13,945 bases of DNA from Pseudomonadota bacterium (GCA_021845835.1 JAJZVE010000050.1:1-13945); one strand, 5' to 3'. Numbered from the stretch's first letter, positions 7,374-13,945 are shown. Translations and numbers: made by a program. The notes: generated by a model not told the origin, from the letters alone.

Positions 7374-7391
7374 GCTACGCAGGAGTCGAAG

Positions 7392-7631
7392 ATGCCGCTC
7401 AATATCCGCAGCGAAGAGGTCAACCGGCTCGCCGAGACGCTGGCAGCCCGCACGCACCGGAACAAGACCGATGCCGTGAAGCTGGCGCTGGAGCATGAGC
7501 TGCGCCGCCTCGACCAGGCCCTGCCGCTCAGGGAGCGGCTGCGCCCGATCCAGGATCGGGTTCTGGCCCGGCCGGCGACCGGGCTGGAGGCGGACAAGGC
7601 GTTCTATGACGAGCTGAGCGGCGAGGCGTGA
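7392..7631 (+). CDS. vapB: VapB-type antitoxin
   Basis: A 79-residue antitoxin of the Rv0623-like/PSK transcription-factor type. The N-terminal MPLNIRSEEVNRLAETLA plus TDAVKLALEHELRRL forms the DNA-binding half. The C-terminal part, with LPLRERLRPIQDRVLARP and ADKAFYDELSGE, is the toxin-binding tail. The ATG at 7392 has AGGAG about seven bases upstream. The gene overlaps vapC by one base (TGATG), the usual coupled arrangement. It likely neutralises the VapC toxin and represses the operon through the upstream palindrome. The open frame extends back to 7233, but the earlier residues look non-native. Confidence 0.9.
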   Translation: MPLNIRSEEVNRLAETLAARTHRNKTDAVKLALEHELRRLDQALPLRERLRPIQDRVLARPATGLEADKAFYDELSGEA

Positions 7632-8041
7632 TGTTCGTCGATGCCTCGGCGATCGTCGCCATCCTGACCCGCGAACCGGAGGCCGACGTCCTCGCCGACG
7701 TGCTGGACGGCGCGCGCTCACCCATCACCTCGCCGATCGCCGTCTTCGAGGCGACCTTGGGCCTATGCCGCAAGCGGCACGCGAGCGTCGAAGAGGCGGA
7801 AGCGGACGTGCGCGAGTTCCTGGCTGCTGCGAGTGTCCGTTCCGTCTCGATCACGTCGAAAGAGGAGGAGACGGCGCTCGCCGCGTTCGCCCGTTACGGC
7901 AAAGGGCGCGGCCATCCCGCGCAGCTCAACCTCGGCGACTGCTTCGCCTATGCGGTGGCGCGGAATTACCGGGCGCCGCTGCTGTTCAAGGGCGACGACT
8001 TCAGCAAGACCGACATCGACCTCGCGACTCGATCGCGATGA
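7631..8041 (+). CDS. vapC: VapC-type PIN-domain ribonuclease toxin
   Basis: A 136-residue PIN-domain protein. The acidic active-site set is visible: D4 (MFVDAS), E40 (AVFEATLGL), D103 (LNLGDCFAYAVA) and D122/D123 (LFKGDDF). VapC toxins are Mg-dependent endoribonucleases that cut tRNA or rRNA when VapB is lost. All catalytic positions are intact and the length is normal, so the toxin should be active. The ATG overlaps the vapB stop. A GTG one codon earlier is possible but less likely. The pair probably stabilises the element by post-segregational killing; it lies just upstream of the broken repC and is transcribed toward it. Confidence 0.93.
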   Translation: MFVDASAIVAILTREPEADVLADVLDGARSPITSPIAVFEATLGLCRKRHASVEEAEADVREFLAAASVRSVSITSKEEETALAAFARYGKGRGHPAQLNLGDCFAYAVARNYRAPLLFKGDDFSKTDIDLATRSR

Positions 8042-8472
8042 GGACGGCGACTCGGGGGCGCCTGATAACCTCAAGGTTGCAGCCGCCGAGTCGGCCGCGA
8101 CCGTACCCGGAATTAAAGTCGAGGCTGTCAGGCGCTTAGAGCAGAATCTAATCAAGCCGCTTGCGCGGGCCGGGGAAGGACCGCAAGCTGGCAAACGGCG
8201 TCGTGCCGTGAGTCGAGTCCCGACGCCGAACTTGGAGGATTAGCAGAGCCCAGAAACGACGAAGCCCGCCCGATGAGGGGCGGACCCGCCATATCCCGAT
8301 GGGACGGTCTAGCGAGCCTGCCAAGCCCGCGAGTGCGCTACAGCCACTAGCGCGACCTTCCCTCAGATCGGGTGACTTTGCAAGTGCCATCTTGCCACGG
8401 GTGAGGTGTGCCCCTGTGCCGGCGTGCCGTCTTTCCAGCACGGGTGCGGCTTCCGCAACCGCGGGAGAGACC
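8042..8472. other. 431-bp repC leader without a recognisable gene
   Basis: No protein of a known family was found on either strand, and I see no repB remnant before repC, although repABC operons would have one. The stretch contains a minus-strand terminator hairpin (8250-8285) consistent with an antisense RNA that limits repC expression. It also contains a GC-rich 3' half (8300-8470) that could fold into a long leader structure. Nothing else could be supported. Confidence 0.5.
8250..8285 (-). terminator. Hairpin and T-rich tract, likely 3' end of a repC antisense RNA
   Basis: On the minus strand GTCCGCCC, loop CTCATC and GGGCGGGC form an 8-bp stem with one mismatch. The T-rich tract TTCGTCGTTTCT follows. 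RepABC plasmids encode a small counter-transcribed RNA (ctRNA) opposite the repC leader that ends in such a terminator. The position, about 190 bp before the repC ATG, fits. The RNA's promoter was not identified, so its 5' end is not given. Confidence 0.45.
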
Positions 8473-9003
8473 ATGCCTACCCTGGACCAAGACCGACCCC
8501 ACCCGACGCCGCGCTCGCCGACCGGCTTCCGGCGGCTGACGCCGGAGCTGCTCCATGCCGATCGTGCGGCGGAAGCCTTCGCCGGGCTGCCGGAGGGCGT
8601 GAGCACGCCCGGACAACTGCTCGCCGCATTCAAGGCCGCAGCGCCACGGCTCGGCCTGTCGCCCCGTCTGGTGCATGCGGTGGACTGGTTGTTCCGCTTC
8701 ACCCAGCCGCAGGATTGGGGCAGGGAAGGGCGGCCGATCGTCTGGCCCTCCGCCGCAGTGCAACAGGAGGCGCTCGGCCTGTCGGAAAGCCGGGTGAAGA
8801 TGGCCAACCGGGCGCTGATCGCCGCCGGGCTGATCACCATGAAGGACAGCCCGAACGGCAAGCGCTACGGGCGCCGGGACCCCAAGGGCAGGATCGTGGA
8901 AGCCTATGGGTTCGACCTATCGCCGATCGCCGCGCGTCACGCGGAATTCGTACGCCTGGCCGAGGAGGCCAGAACTAACGAACTGGCCTCCTGGTACGCA
9001 TAA
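8473..9003 (+). pseudogene. repC: RepC replication initiator, truncated by the transposon
   Basis: The open frame gives 176 residues, but RepC proteins are usually about 400. The native part (about residues 1-167) shows the RepC N-terminal winged-helix domain, with FRRLTPELLHADR, VHAVDWLFRFTQPQDW, IVWPS, ALGLSESRVKMANRALIAAG, GKRYGRRD and AYGFDLSPIAARHAEF. The last residues, TNELASWYA and the stop, are read from the transposon inverted repeat. The ATG at 8473 has GGGAG seven bases upstream. In repABC replicons RepC is the essential initiator and its gene often contains the origin, so loss of the C-terminal domain should stop replication from this locus unless another replicon is present. The assignment to RepC is firm; loss of function is inferred. 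Confidence 0.9.
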
Positions 9004-9013
9004 GCGGACAAAG
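8966..9013 (+). repeat. Left terminal inverted repeat of the Tn3-family element
   Basis: 48 bp, identical to the complement of 12816-12863 except at base 8971 (A here, G in the other repeat). The inner part contains TACGCATAAG, similar to the conserved ACGxTAAG inner end of Tn3-family repeats. The outer part supplies the stop codon that ends the truncated repC frame. If the usual 38-bp size applies, the functional end lies at about 8967. Confidence 0.92.
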
Positions 9014-9021
9014 TGCGAACA

Positions 9022-12006
9022 TCACGCGGCTCTCGGGTAGGGTTCTGGAGCCGCCCGTAGCGGCCTCAATCCGTCAGTGTTTTCCGACATACTGTGTGAA
9101 GCTCCCCAGACGTAGTCGCCGGTCAGGTTGACGTGCTCCCAGCCGAGCGGTGAAAGGTGGGCGAGCAGATGGCCGGGGATGTCCTCGCTCTCCCGCAGGG
9201 TGGCGACGGCGCGCTCCAGGTAGCGCGTATTCCACAGGATGATGGCGGTGACGAGCAGGTTGAGGCCGGAGGCACGATGCTGCTGGTTCTCGTAGGTGCG
9301 GTCGCGGATTTCTCCGAGCCGATGGATGAAGACTGCGCGTGCCAGACTGTTGCGGGCTTCGCCCTTGTTCAGCTCCTGCCCGGTCTCGCGGCGCAGCTCC
9401 GGGTCGCTGATCCAGTCGAGCGTGAACAGCGTGCGTTCCAGCCGCCCGAGCTCGCGCAGCGCCGCGGCAACCCCGTTTTGACGCGGATAGGCGGCGAGCT
9501 GACGCATGATCAGCGATGCCGTAACCGTGCCGGTGCGGATCGAGGCGACCACGCGCAGGATCTCCGACCAGTGCGCCCGGATGAGGGCGACGTTGATTCG
9601 GCCGGCGATCATCGGCTCCAGCGCGGGATAGGCGGACGGCTTGCCGAAGCTGTAGAGCCGGCGGTGCTTGAGGTCCGGGATGCGCGGCGCGAACTGGAAG
9701 CCGAGCAGGGCGCAGAGCGCGAAGACATGGTCGGAATCGCCGCCGCCATCGGTGTGATGCCGCCGTGTCGCGACCTCGCTCTGGTGATAGAGCAGCGCGT
9801 CCAGGACGTGCAGTGCCTCGCTTGCGGTCGCTGCGATCAGTTTGGTGAAGAACGGCCCGTATCGGTCCGACATGTGTGTGTAGACTTTGAAACCCGGCCG
9901 CGGACCGTAATGCGCGTTCAGGCGCCCCGCGTCGCGGCCGAAACCGGCCGCCTGGAAGAACTGCCCGTCCGACGACGAGGCGGTGCCGCTGCCGAAGATT
10001 GCAGCGAACGGCTCGCACTGTTGCTGGTTGACCAGGCAGCGCAGCGCCAGGGCATAGGTCTCCTCGCGGATGTGCCAGTCCGATGTCCAGGCAAGCTGAC
10101 CGAGGGTGGCGATGCTGCATGCCTCGGCCATGCGGGTCAGCCCGAGATTGAGCCCATCGGCGAGCAGCCCCGCCATCAGGATGCGGCTGTCGGCCGCTAT
10201 CTCGCCGGTGCGCAGATGGGTGAAGCAGTCCGGGAACAGCGTCCAGCTCGCCACCTCGGCCAGCAGGTCGGTGATACGGACGCGCGGCAGCATAGTGTAG
10301 AGCCGCGCCGCCAGTGCCTCGGCCTCCGGCGGCGTTGATTTCTCGATCGGTGCAATCTTCAGGACGCCGTTGGTGATCGTCACGTCCGGCAATGTGCCAG
10401 AAGCAGCCTGGGCATTGACCGCTTTCAGCTGCTCGTCCAGCAGCACCTGACGGGCGGCAATGAACTGCTCGAAATCTGGCTCGACGGCGACTGGCAGCGT
10501 GCCGGCCTGCTTGAGGTCCTGCAGCGTCTCCGCGGAGATCAGCCGTTCCTCAAAGGAGCGATATTGCCGACTGCCGGCGACCCAGACATCGCCGGCACGC
10601 AGCCGATCGCGCAATTCCGAGAGCACGCAGAGTTCGTAATGGCGCCGGTCGATGGTGCCGCCGGGCAGGACGTAGGGCGCCCAGCGCTGCCGCACGAAAC
10701 CGGTCGGCGCGGATTTCGGCAAGGTGGCGGCATTCGAGCGGTTCGCCTCGCGCAGTACCACGATCGCGCGCATCAGGGAGGCGGAAGCGGGTACGCTTTC
10801 GAATGCGAAGGCGTCCAGAAAGGCGGGCGACCAGCGCCGGACGCCGGCATAGTGCTCGCCAAGCTTCTCGAGCGTGTCGAACTCCTCCGGGCGCGCCAGC
10901 GCCTCGGCTTCGGCGACCGTGGCGCGAAACCGCTCCCAAGGGATCACGGTGGCGATCGCGCCATAGGCGTCCTGCTTGCCGTCGCGCGCGGCGATCAGCG
11001 CGGCGCCGACGCGGGCGTAGAGACGGACCTTCTCGTTGATCGCCCGCGCATCGGCCTGGAAGGCGCGGGCGTGCCGGCCGTCGGCGCGGCGGAACATCGC
11101 GCTGACCAGCCGGTCGAACAGGTCGATCGCCTGATCGGTCAAACTCACAGCGATGTCCAGCGTCGTGGCGACCAGCGTCGCGTGGCGGCGCTGCCGCTCG
11201 TAACCGGCGACATGCTGCACCGAGGTACGCCCCGCCTCGCGGGCGAGCTGCGCCAGGCGCACTTGGTGGACGAGATGGCCGCGGCCGGGCTCGATGCCGA
11301 TGGCGCGCACATGCTCCAGCCGCTCGATCAGGCCGAGCATGGCAGAGGGTTTGGCGCCCTCCGGCATCTGCCGCAGCCAGGCGAGCCAGCTCAGGCTGCT
11401 CTCCTCTCGGCGGCGGGTCAGTGTGTCGAGGCGCCTCCGTTGCTCGGCCGAGAGTCCGTGCGTCAGCCGGCGATGTGCCTCCCGGCGCGCGCTGTGGCGG
11501 AGTTCGGCGCACAGCCGCTCCAGAGCCGCGGGAGACGGCACGACGATCCGGCGCGCGCGGCACGCCTGCATTACCAACTCGGCCAGAAACGCGAGCCGGT
11601 CGTTCTCGATCGCCTGCGGCAGCAACGCGTCCCTCAGCTCAGCAGCAGCACGTCTACCGAAGGGGCGTAGCCGGAGTTGCTCCTGGCACTCGATCGCGTG
11701 CCGCTGCCGGTTCCGCTCCGTCGCAAGATATTCGTCGATGCAGGCCGGAAGAGCCTCGATCTGATCTGCAACGAACACCAGCAGCGAGGTCGGCGGCCGC
11801 TCGCCGACGCGCAGTGCGCGGCCCGGGAAGCGTAGGTAGCAAAGCATCAGCGCGTAGCCGAGCCGGTTGTGATCGCCGCGGCAGCGCCGGATCGCGACGA
11901 GGTCAGCATCGGACAGCATGAAGTGGCGCACCAACTCACGCTGTTCCGTCGGCGGCTCGAACAGCTCCGCGATCTGGTTTTCGCTCAGTCGCTGCCGTCG
12001 CGCCAC
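9022..12006 (-). CDS. tnpA: TnpA, Tn3-family transposase
   Basis: A 994-residue transposase, the normal size for the family. The N-terminal part (MARRQRLSENQIAELFEPPT, then LVRHFMLSDADLVAIRRCRG) is the DNA-binding DUF4158-type domain. The C-terminal half is the DDE_Tnp_Tn3 domain. Probable catalytic residues are D680 (in SSSDGQFF), D753 (in HHTDGGGDSDHVFALCALLG) and E883 (in LNKGEARNSLARAVF). The conserved GEIRDRTYENQQHRASGLNL follows. It carries out replicative transposition through a cointegrate. The start is a GTG at 12006 with AGGAGG five bases upstream, inside the 3' end of tnpR (71-bp overlap), so the two are probably co-translated. No frameshift or missing motif is seen. Confidence 0.97.
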   Translation of the reverse strand: MARRQRLSENQIAELFEPPTEQRELVRHFMLSDADLVAIRRCRGDHNRLGYALMLCYLRFPGRALRVGERPPTSLLVFVADQIEALPACIDEYLATERNRQRHAIECQEQLRLRPFGRRAAAELRDALLPQAIENDRLAFLAELVMQACRARRIVVPSPAALERLCAELRHSARREAHRRLTHGLSAEQRRRLDTLTRRREESSLSWLAWLRQMPEGAKPSAMLGLIERLEHVRAIGIEPGRGHLVHQVRLAQLAREAGRTSVQHVAGYERQRRHATLVATTLDIAVSLTDQAIDLFDRLVSAMFRRADGRHARAFQADARAINEKVRLYARVGAALIAARDGKQDAYGAIATVIPWERFRATVAEAEALARPEEFDTLEKLGEHYAGVRRWSPAFLDAFAFESVPASASLMRAIVVLREANRSNAATLPKSAPTGFVRQRWAPYVLPGGTIDRRHYELCVLSELRDRLRAGDVWVAGSRQYRSFEERLISAETLQDLKQAGTLPVAVEPDFEQFIAARQVLLDEQLKAVNAQAASGTLPDVTITNGVLKIAPIEKSTPPEAEALAARLYTMLPRVRITDLLAEVASWTLFPDCFTHLRTGEIAADSRILMAGLLADGLNLGLTRMAEACSIATLGQLAWTSDWHIREETYALALRCLVNQQQCEPFAAIFGSGTASSSDGQFFQAAGFGRDAGRLNAHYGPRPGFKVYTHMSDRYGPFFTKLIAATASEALHVLDALLYHQSEVATRRHHTDGGGDSDHVFALCALLGFQFAPRIPDLKHRRLYSFGKPSAYPALEPMIAGRINVALIRAHWSEILRVVASIRTGTVTASLIMRQLAAYPRQNGVAAALRELGRLERTLFTLDWISDPELRRETGQELNKGEARNSLARAVFIHRLGEIRDRTYENQQHRASGLNLLVTAIILWNTRYLERAVATLRESEDIPGHLLAHLSPLGWEHVNLTGDYVWGASHSMSENTDGLRPLRAAPEPYPRAA

Positions 12007-12601
12007 GTAAGCCTCCTGGTCCCTTGAGGCCGACAGACCAGCCGATCCGGGCCAGCGAGTCGATTAGGGTGCTGCGCCGGACGCCGAAGGTGCGGCAGAC
12101 CGCCGCCTTGGTGGCGCCGCCGTCGAGCGCCGCGATCACCGCGCCGAGCTTCTCCGCGTCGATCGCAACGGGACGCCCACCATGCCGTCCGCGACGGCGC
12201 GCCGCGGCGAGACCGGCTTGCACGCGCTCCTGGATCAACGCCCGCTCGAACTGCGCCAGCGCGCCGAAAATGTGGAACAGCAGCTCACCCTGTGGCGTGG
12301 TCGTGTCGATCTGTTCGGTGAGCGAGCGGAACGCGACGCCGCGCTCCTTCAGGCTCGTTACCGTGGTCAGCAGGTGTGGCAGGGATCGGCCGAGCCGATC
12401 CAACTTCCAGACCACCAGGCAATCGCCGGCGCGGATGAAGGCAAGCGCCTTGCTCAGACCGGCACGATCGGCGCGACTGCCGCTGACCCGATCCTCGAAC
12501 AGCTGACGCTCGTCGACGCCGGCGGCGAGCAGCGCGTCGCGCTGCAGGTCCAGCACCTGTCGGTCGCCGTTGGTCGAGACGCGCATGTAGCCGACCAGCA
12601 T
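11936..12601 (-). CDS. tnpR: TnpR, serine-recombinase resolvase
   Basis: A 221-residue resolvase that separates transposition cointegrates at res. The catalytic serine is S9 (GYMRVSTNGD). Other family motifs are DRVSGSRADRAGL, KLDRLGRS (66-73), the long E-helix region with GELLFHIFGALAQFERALIQER, and a C-terminal helix-turn-helix at about 161-187 (GGATKAAVCRTFGVRRSTLI). Standard resolvases end soon after that helix, at about 185-195 residues. Here about 30 more residues rich in Gly, Ala and Arg follow, where the frame runs into the tnpA start. The ATG at 12601 has GAGG ten bases upstream, lies at the edge of a probable res subsite and is likely autoregulated through it. Confidence 0.95.
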   Translation of the reverse strand: MLVGYMRVSTNGDRQVLDLQRDALLAAGVDERQLFEDRVSGSRADRAGLSKALAFIRAGDCLVVWKLDRLGRSLPHLLTTVTSLKERGVAFRSLTEQIDTTTPQGELLFHIFGALAQFERALIQERVQAGLAAARRRGRHGGRPVAIDAEKLGAVIAALDGGATKAAVCRTFGVRRSTLIDSLARIGWSVGLKGPGGLRGATAATERKPDRGAVRAADGTA

Positions 12602-12734
12602 GTGCGGAAAACCTCACCCGAAGGGTTTCCGCACAGTGCTTCATTCCGACAGGGTTTGTCGTGCATCTTTTAGGGCCCTCAAACACTCCAGGCGGCCCGG
12701 CTTGGCAGGCTCACGGAAATCAGGTGATTCCCGT
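12601..12734. promoter_or_regulatory. Probable res (resolution) site and tnpR control region
   Basis: Three dyads lie upstream of tnpR. First, TGTGCGGAAA (12601-12610) is paired with TTTCCGCACA (12626-12635), touching the tnpR start codon. Second, CGACA (12647-12651) is paired with TGTCG (12657-12661). Third, ACGGAAATCA (12713-12722) is paired with TGATTCCCGT (12725-12734), with 9 of 10 pairs symmetric. Three resolvase-bound subsites over about 115-135 bp is the usual res layout. The first dyad would be the tnpR-proximal subsite III and the third the crossover subsite I. The assignment of subsites is inference. Confidence 0.6.
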
Positions 12735-12815
12735 CATCGAGCGCCGGGCGTGCGGCGCCAGCTCCAAAGCCGCAACGGCCTGATCTGCCTCGATTGTTCG
12801 TCCCGTCCGTTCTAG

Positions 12816-12863
12816 CTTTGTCCGCTTATGCGTACCAGGAGGCCAGTTCGTTAGTTCCGGCCT
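12816..12863 (-). repeat. Right terminal inverted repeat of the Tn3-family element
   Basis: 48 bp, the inverted partner of 8966-9013 with one mismatch. It lies about 80 bp beyond the last res dyad and runs directly into the RND efflux gene remnant. In the forward frame it adds a short unrelated peptide upstream of that remnant. The bases outside it (TGGAC) do not match those outside the left repeat (CGAGG). Confidence 0.92.
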
Positions 12864-13099
12864 TGGACCGGGTGCCTGCTATCCTGATCACCGCCACGGT
12901 GACGGCGCTTGGCCTCATTCCACTCGCAATTGCTGCAGGCTCTCCAGGCGATGAGATCGAAGGACCTATGGCGATCGTTATCCTCGGCGGACTCTTTACC
13001 GCCGCAATGCTGACGCTTCTAGTGCTGCCACGCCTTGCGGCACGCTTCCTCCAATTCCCGCCGGAAACGAGTCTAGACGAGCTCGACGTCCAACCCTGA
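12860..13099 (+). pseudogene. 3' remnant of a CzcA/CusA-like RND metal efflux pump
   Basis: About 79 C-terminal codons of an RND permease whose normal length is over 1000 residues. ALDRVPAILITATVTALGLI and EIEGPMAIVILGGLF followed by LTLLVLPRLAARF are the conserved last two transmembrane helices of heavy-metal-efflux (HME) RND pumps, which export cations such as Co, Zn, Cd, Cu or Ag. The frame is intact to its TGA at 13099. Everything upstream is missing because the transposon end lies here. The fragment cannot encode a functional pump. Which metal the parent gene handled cannot be told from this piece. Confidence 0.85.
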
Positions 13100-13307
13100 T
13101 GACCAGCCGGGTCACTTACCCCACCCGATCGATTCGGACGGTCGGAATAACCACGCTCGGTCATCTGCATGGAAGACACCTGAACCGCCCGGGGCCTGCC
13201 GCAGGGTTCGACTGCCGAAGTTGAAGCCGCCGGCAAACCGGGGGGGCACGCTCAGTTTGGATTTCTGATAACGGCCTGTATCCATCATAAGGACCGCGGT
13301 GCGAGCC

Positions 13308-13321
13308 CCGGTGATCACCGG
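13308..13321. repeat. Perfect 14-bp palindrome downstream of chrA
   Basis: CCGGTGATCACCGG sits 41 bp past the chrA stop in the 263-bp gap between chrA and the RND remnant. It has no loop and no T-run, so it is not a good intrinsic terminator. It could be a protein-binding site or chance. Nothing else convincing was found in 13100-13362. Confidence 0.35.
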
Positions 13322-13362
13322 CGTTGTCATTGGACTCGAGTGCCCCCTCTTTTCTTGCTTGC

Positions 13363-13945
13363 CTACCTCACGAACACCCAAGCCGGCTGCAGCAGTGGAT
13401 AGGCGATCAAACCAACGACCGCAGTCACCGCTACCAGCGCAGGGTTATTGACCTTCCAGCGAAACAGAACAGTCAGCGAGACAAGGCCGATCAGGGCAGT
13501 CAGCCAGTCGCCGATGGCGATCCTGCCGAGCAGGATGCAGGCGCCGAGGATCGTTCCGATCGCCGCCGCATAGGCGCCCCGGACGAAGCCCTGCACGTTC
13601 GGATTGCCGCGGTGGCGCAGCAGCAGTGGCGCCGCGATCAGGATGTAGAAAAACGAAGGCAGGAAGATCCCGACTGTCGCCGCGAGCGAGCCCCAGAAGC
13701 CGGCCACCAGATAACCGACGAAGGTCGCCGTGATCACCACCGGGCCGGGGCTGATCATGCCGATCGCGACCGCAATCAGGAACTCGCGCGGATCGAGCCA
13801 ATGGTATTGCTGCACCACGCCCGCTTCCAGGAACGGCACGATGACCAGGCCGCTGCCGAAGGTGAGCGAACCCGCCTTGAGGAAGAAGAACACGAGCTTC
13901 CCGAGGACCGAGGCGGTCGGCGTGGTGGCGAGCGGCAGCGCGGCC
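13363..13945 (-). CDS. chrA: ChrA chromate transporter, C-terminal half (5' end outside window)
   Basis: About 193 codons of a CHR-family transporter, read leftward and open to the window edge. The residues before VFFFLKAGSLTFGSGL also fit ChrA, so the GTG at 13893 is not the true start. Family motifs are FGSGLVIVPFLEAGVVQQYH, GMISPGPVVITATFVGYLVA and a series of hydrophobic helices to the end at PAWVFVR. ChrA is an inner-membrane protein of roughly 400 residues in its two-domain form and exports chromate driven by the membrane potential. The visible part corresponds to the second CHR domain and has no break. A ChrB-type regulator, if any, would lie to the right of the window. Confidence 0.93.
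   Translation of the reverse strand, partial: AALPLATTPTASVLGKLVFFFLKAGSLTFGSGLVIVPFLEAGVVQQYHWLDPREFLIAVAIGMISPGPVVITATFVGYLVAGFWGSLAATVGIFLPSFFYILIAAPLLLRHRGNPNVQGFVRGAYAAAIGTILGACILLGRIAIGDWLTALIGLVSLTVLFRWKVNNPALVAVTAVVGLIAYPLLQPAWVFVR

Larger units (their letters stand above)
6779..7391. other. 613-bp gene-free stretch between the trb regulator and vapB
   Basis: Neither strand shows an open frame with family-like protein sequence or a good ribosome site. It must hold the promoter of the leftward regulator-trb block and that of the rightward vapBC pair, but I see no convincing boxes for the former. It contains repeated TGCCGTCA/CCGGTGTC motifs (6992-7014 and 7233-7290) and a dyad at 7350-7373 before vapB. 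In related trb elements traG or a relaxase region would be expected upstream of trbB; here neither is present. Confidence 0.6.
8966..12863 (-). mobile_element. Cargo-free Tn3-family transposon (about 3.9 kb)
   Basis: The element is bounded by 48-bp inverted repeats and holds only tnpR, tnpA and a probable res region. The genes run on the minus strand, tnpR before tnpA, with tnpA ending 9 bp from the left repeat, a typical Tn3-family layout. No passenger gene fits between the right repeat and tnpR. The flanks differ: repC on the left, an RND efflux gene remnant on the right, and no 5-bp direct duplication. Both genes look intact, so it may still be active. The exact outer edge is uncertain by several bases because flank and repeat share AGGCC. 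Confidence 0.9.

Noticed and set aside
6779..7391. IncP-type origin of transfer nick site in the gap upstream of the trb block
   Set aside because: No ATCCTGC-like nick sequence with a flanking hairpin was found, and no relaxase gene lies in the window.
8148..8861. Minus-strand open frame of 237 codons opposite repC
   Set aside because: It has low-complexity Ser/Arg/Gly composition, no family motif and no convincing ribosome site. RepC motifs on the other strand explain the region.
12600..12815. Plus-strand frame of 71 codons between tnpR and the right repeat, as a possible passenger gene
   Set aside because: It reads through the res dyads and has no motif. It is best explained as the recombination and promoter region.
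8966..12863. AGGCC beside both transposon ends as a 5-bp target duplication
   Set aside because: The copies are inverted relative to each other (AGGCC left, GGCCT right on the plus strand), so they extend the inverted repeat rather than forming a direct duplication.
13112..13381. Minus-strand frame of 89 codons after chrA (ATG possible at 13330)
   Set aside because: The frame starts at a TTG overlapping chrA, the internal ATG has no good ribosome site and no family resemblance was seen. A small hypothetical gene cannot be excluded.
1..13945. CRISPR arrays, tRNA or rRNA genes
   Set aside because: No regularly spaced repeats, tRNA-like cloverleaf or conserved rRNA sequence was seen on either strand.

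Overview
The window is GC-rich accessory DNA that most resembles a plasmid or integrative element of an alphaproteobacterium. The clues are a RepC-family replication initiator of the kind found in repABC plasmids, an IncP/Tn4371-type trb mating-pair system, high-GC codon use and a chromate transporter. No species can be named from the sequence.

Left part (1-6778, minus strand): a conjugation block reads right to left as an XRE-type regulator, then trbB, trbC, trbD, trbE, trbJ, a small membrane protein in the trbK position, trbL, and the first 45 codons of trbF, which leaves the window. Most of these genes overlap or nearly touch. The order matches the IncP/Ti trb operon and builds the envelope-spanning type IV secretion channel: TrbB and TrbE are the ATPases, TrbC the pilin, and TrbD, TrbJ, TrbL and TrbF channel or pilus parts. 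A 20-bp dyad (CATAG A, seven bases, CTATACG) lies in front of both trbB and trbF. This suggests two separately controlled units under one regulator, probably the XRE protein.

Middle (6779-9003): a 613-bp gene-free stretch with repeated GTGCCGTC motifs is followed on the plus strand by a vapB-vapC toxin-antitoxin pair. Next comes a 431-bp leader carrying a minus-strand terminator hairpin like that of a repABC antisense RNA. The repC gene that follows is cut off after about 167 native codons.

Right part (8966-12863): a cargo-free Tn3-family transposon has 48-bp terminal inverted repeats with one mismatch, tnpA, tnpR and a probable res site. Its left end sits in repC. Its right end sits in the 3' remnant of a CzcA-like RND efflux gene. 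There is no 5-bp target duplication, so the transposon marks a rearrangement junction between two unrelated backbones. Beyond it, on the minus strand, is the C-terminal half of a chrA chromate transporter that runs off the end.

Together this is a mosaic: conjugation genes, a stability module and a broken replicon joined by a Tn3-family element to a heavy-metal resistance region. I found no clearly new multi-gene system. The most unusual points are the shared trb operator, the matching C-terminal tails of TrbJ and its neighbour, and the hybrid transposon junction.
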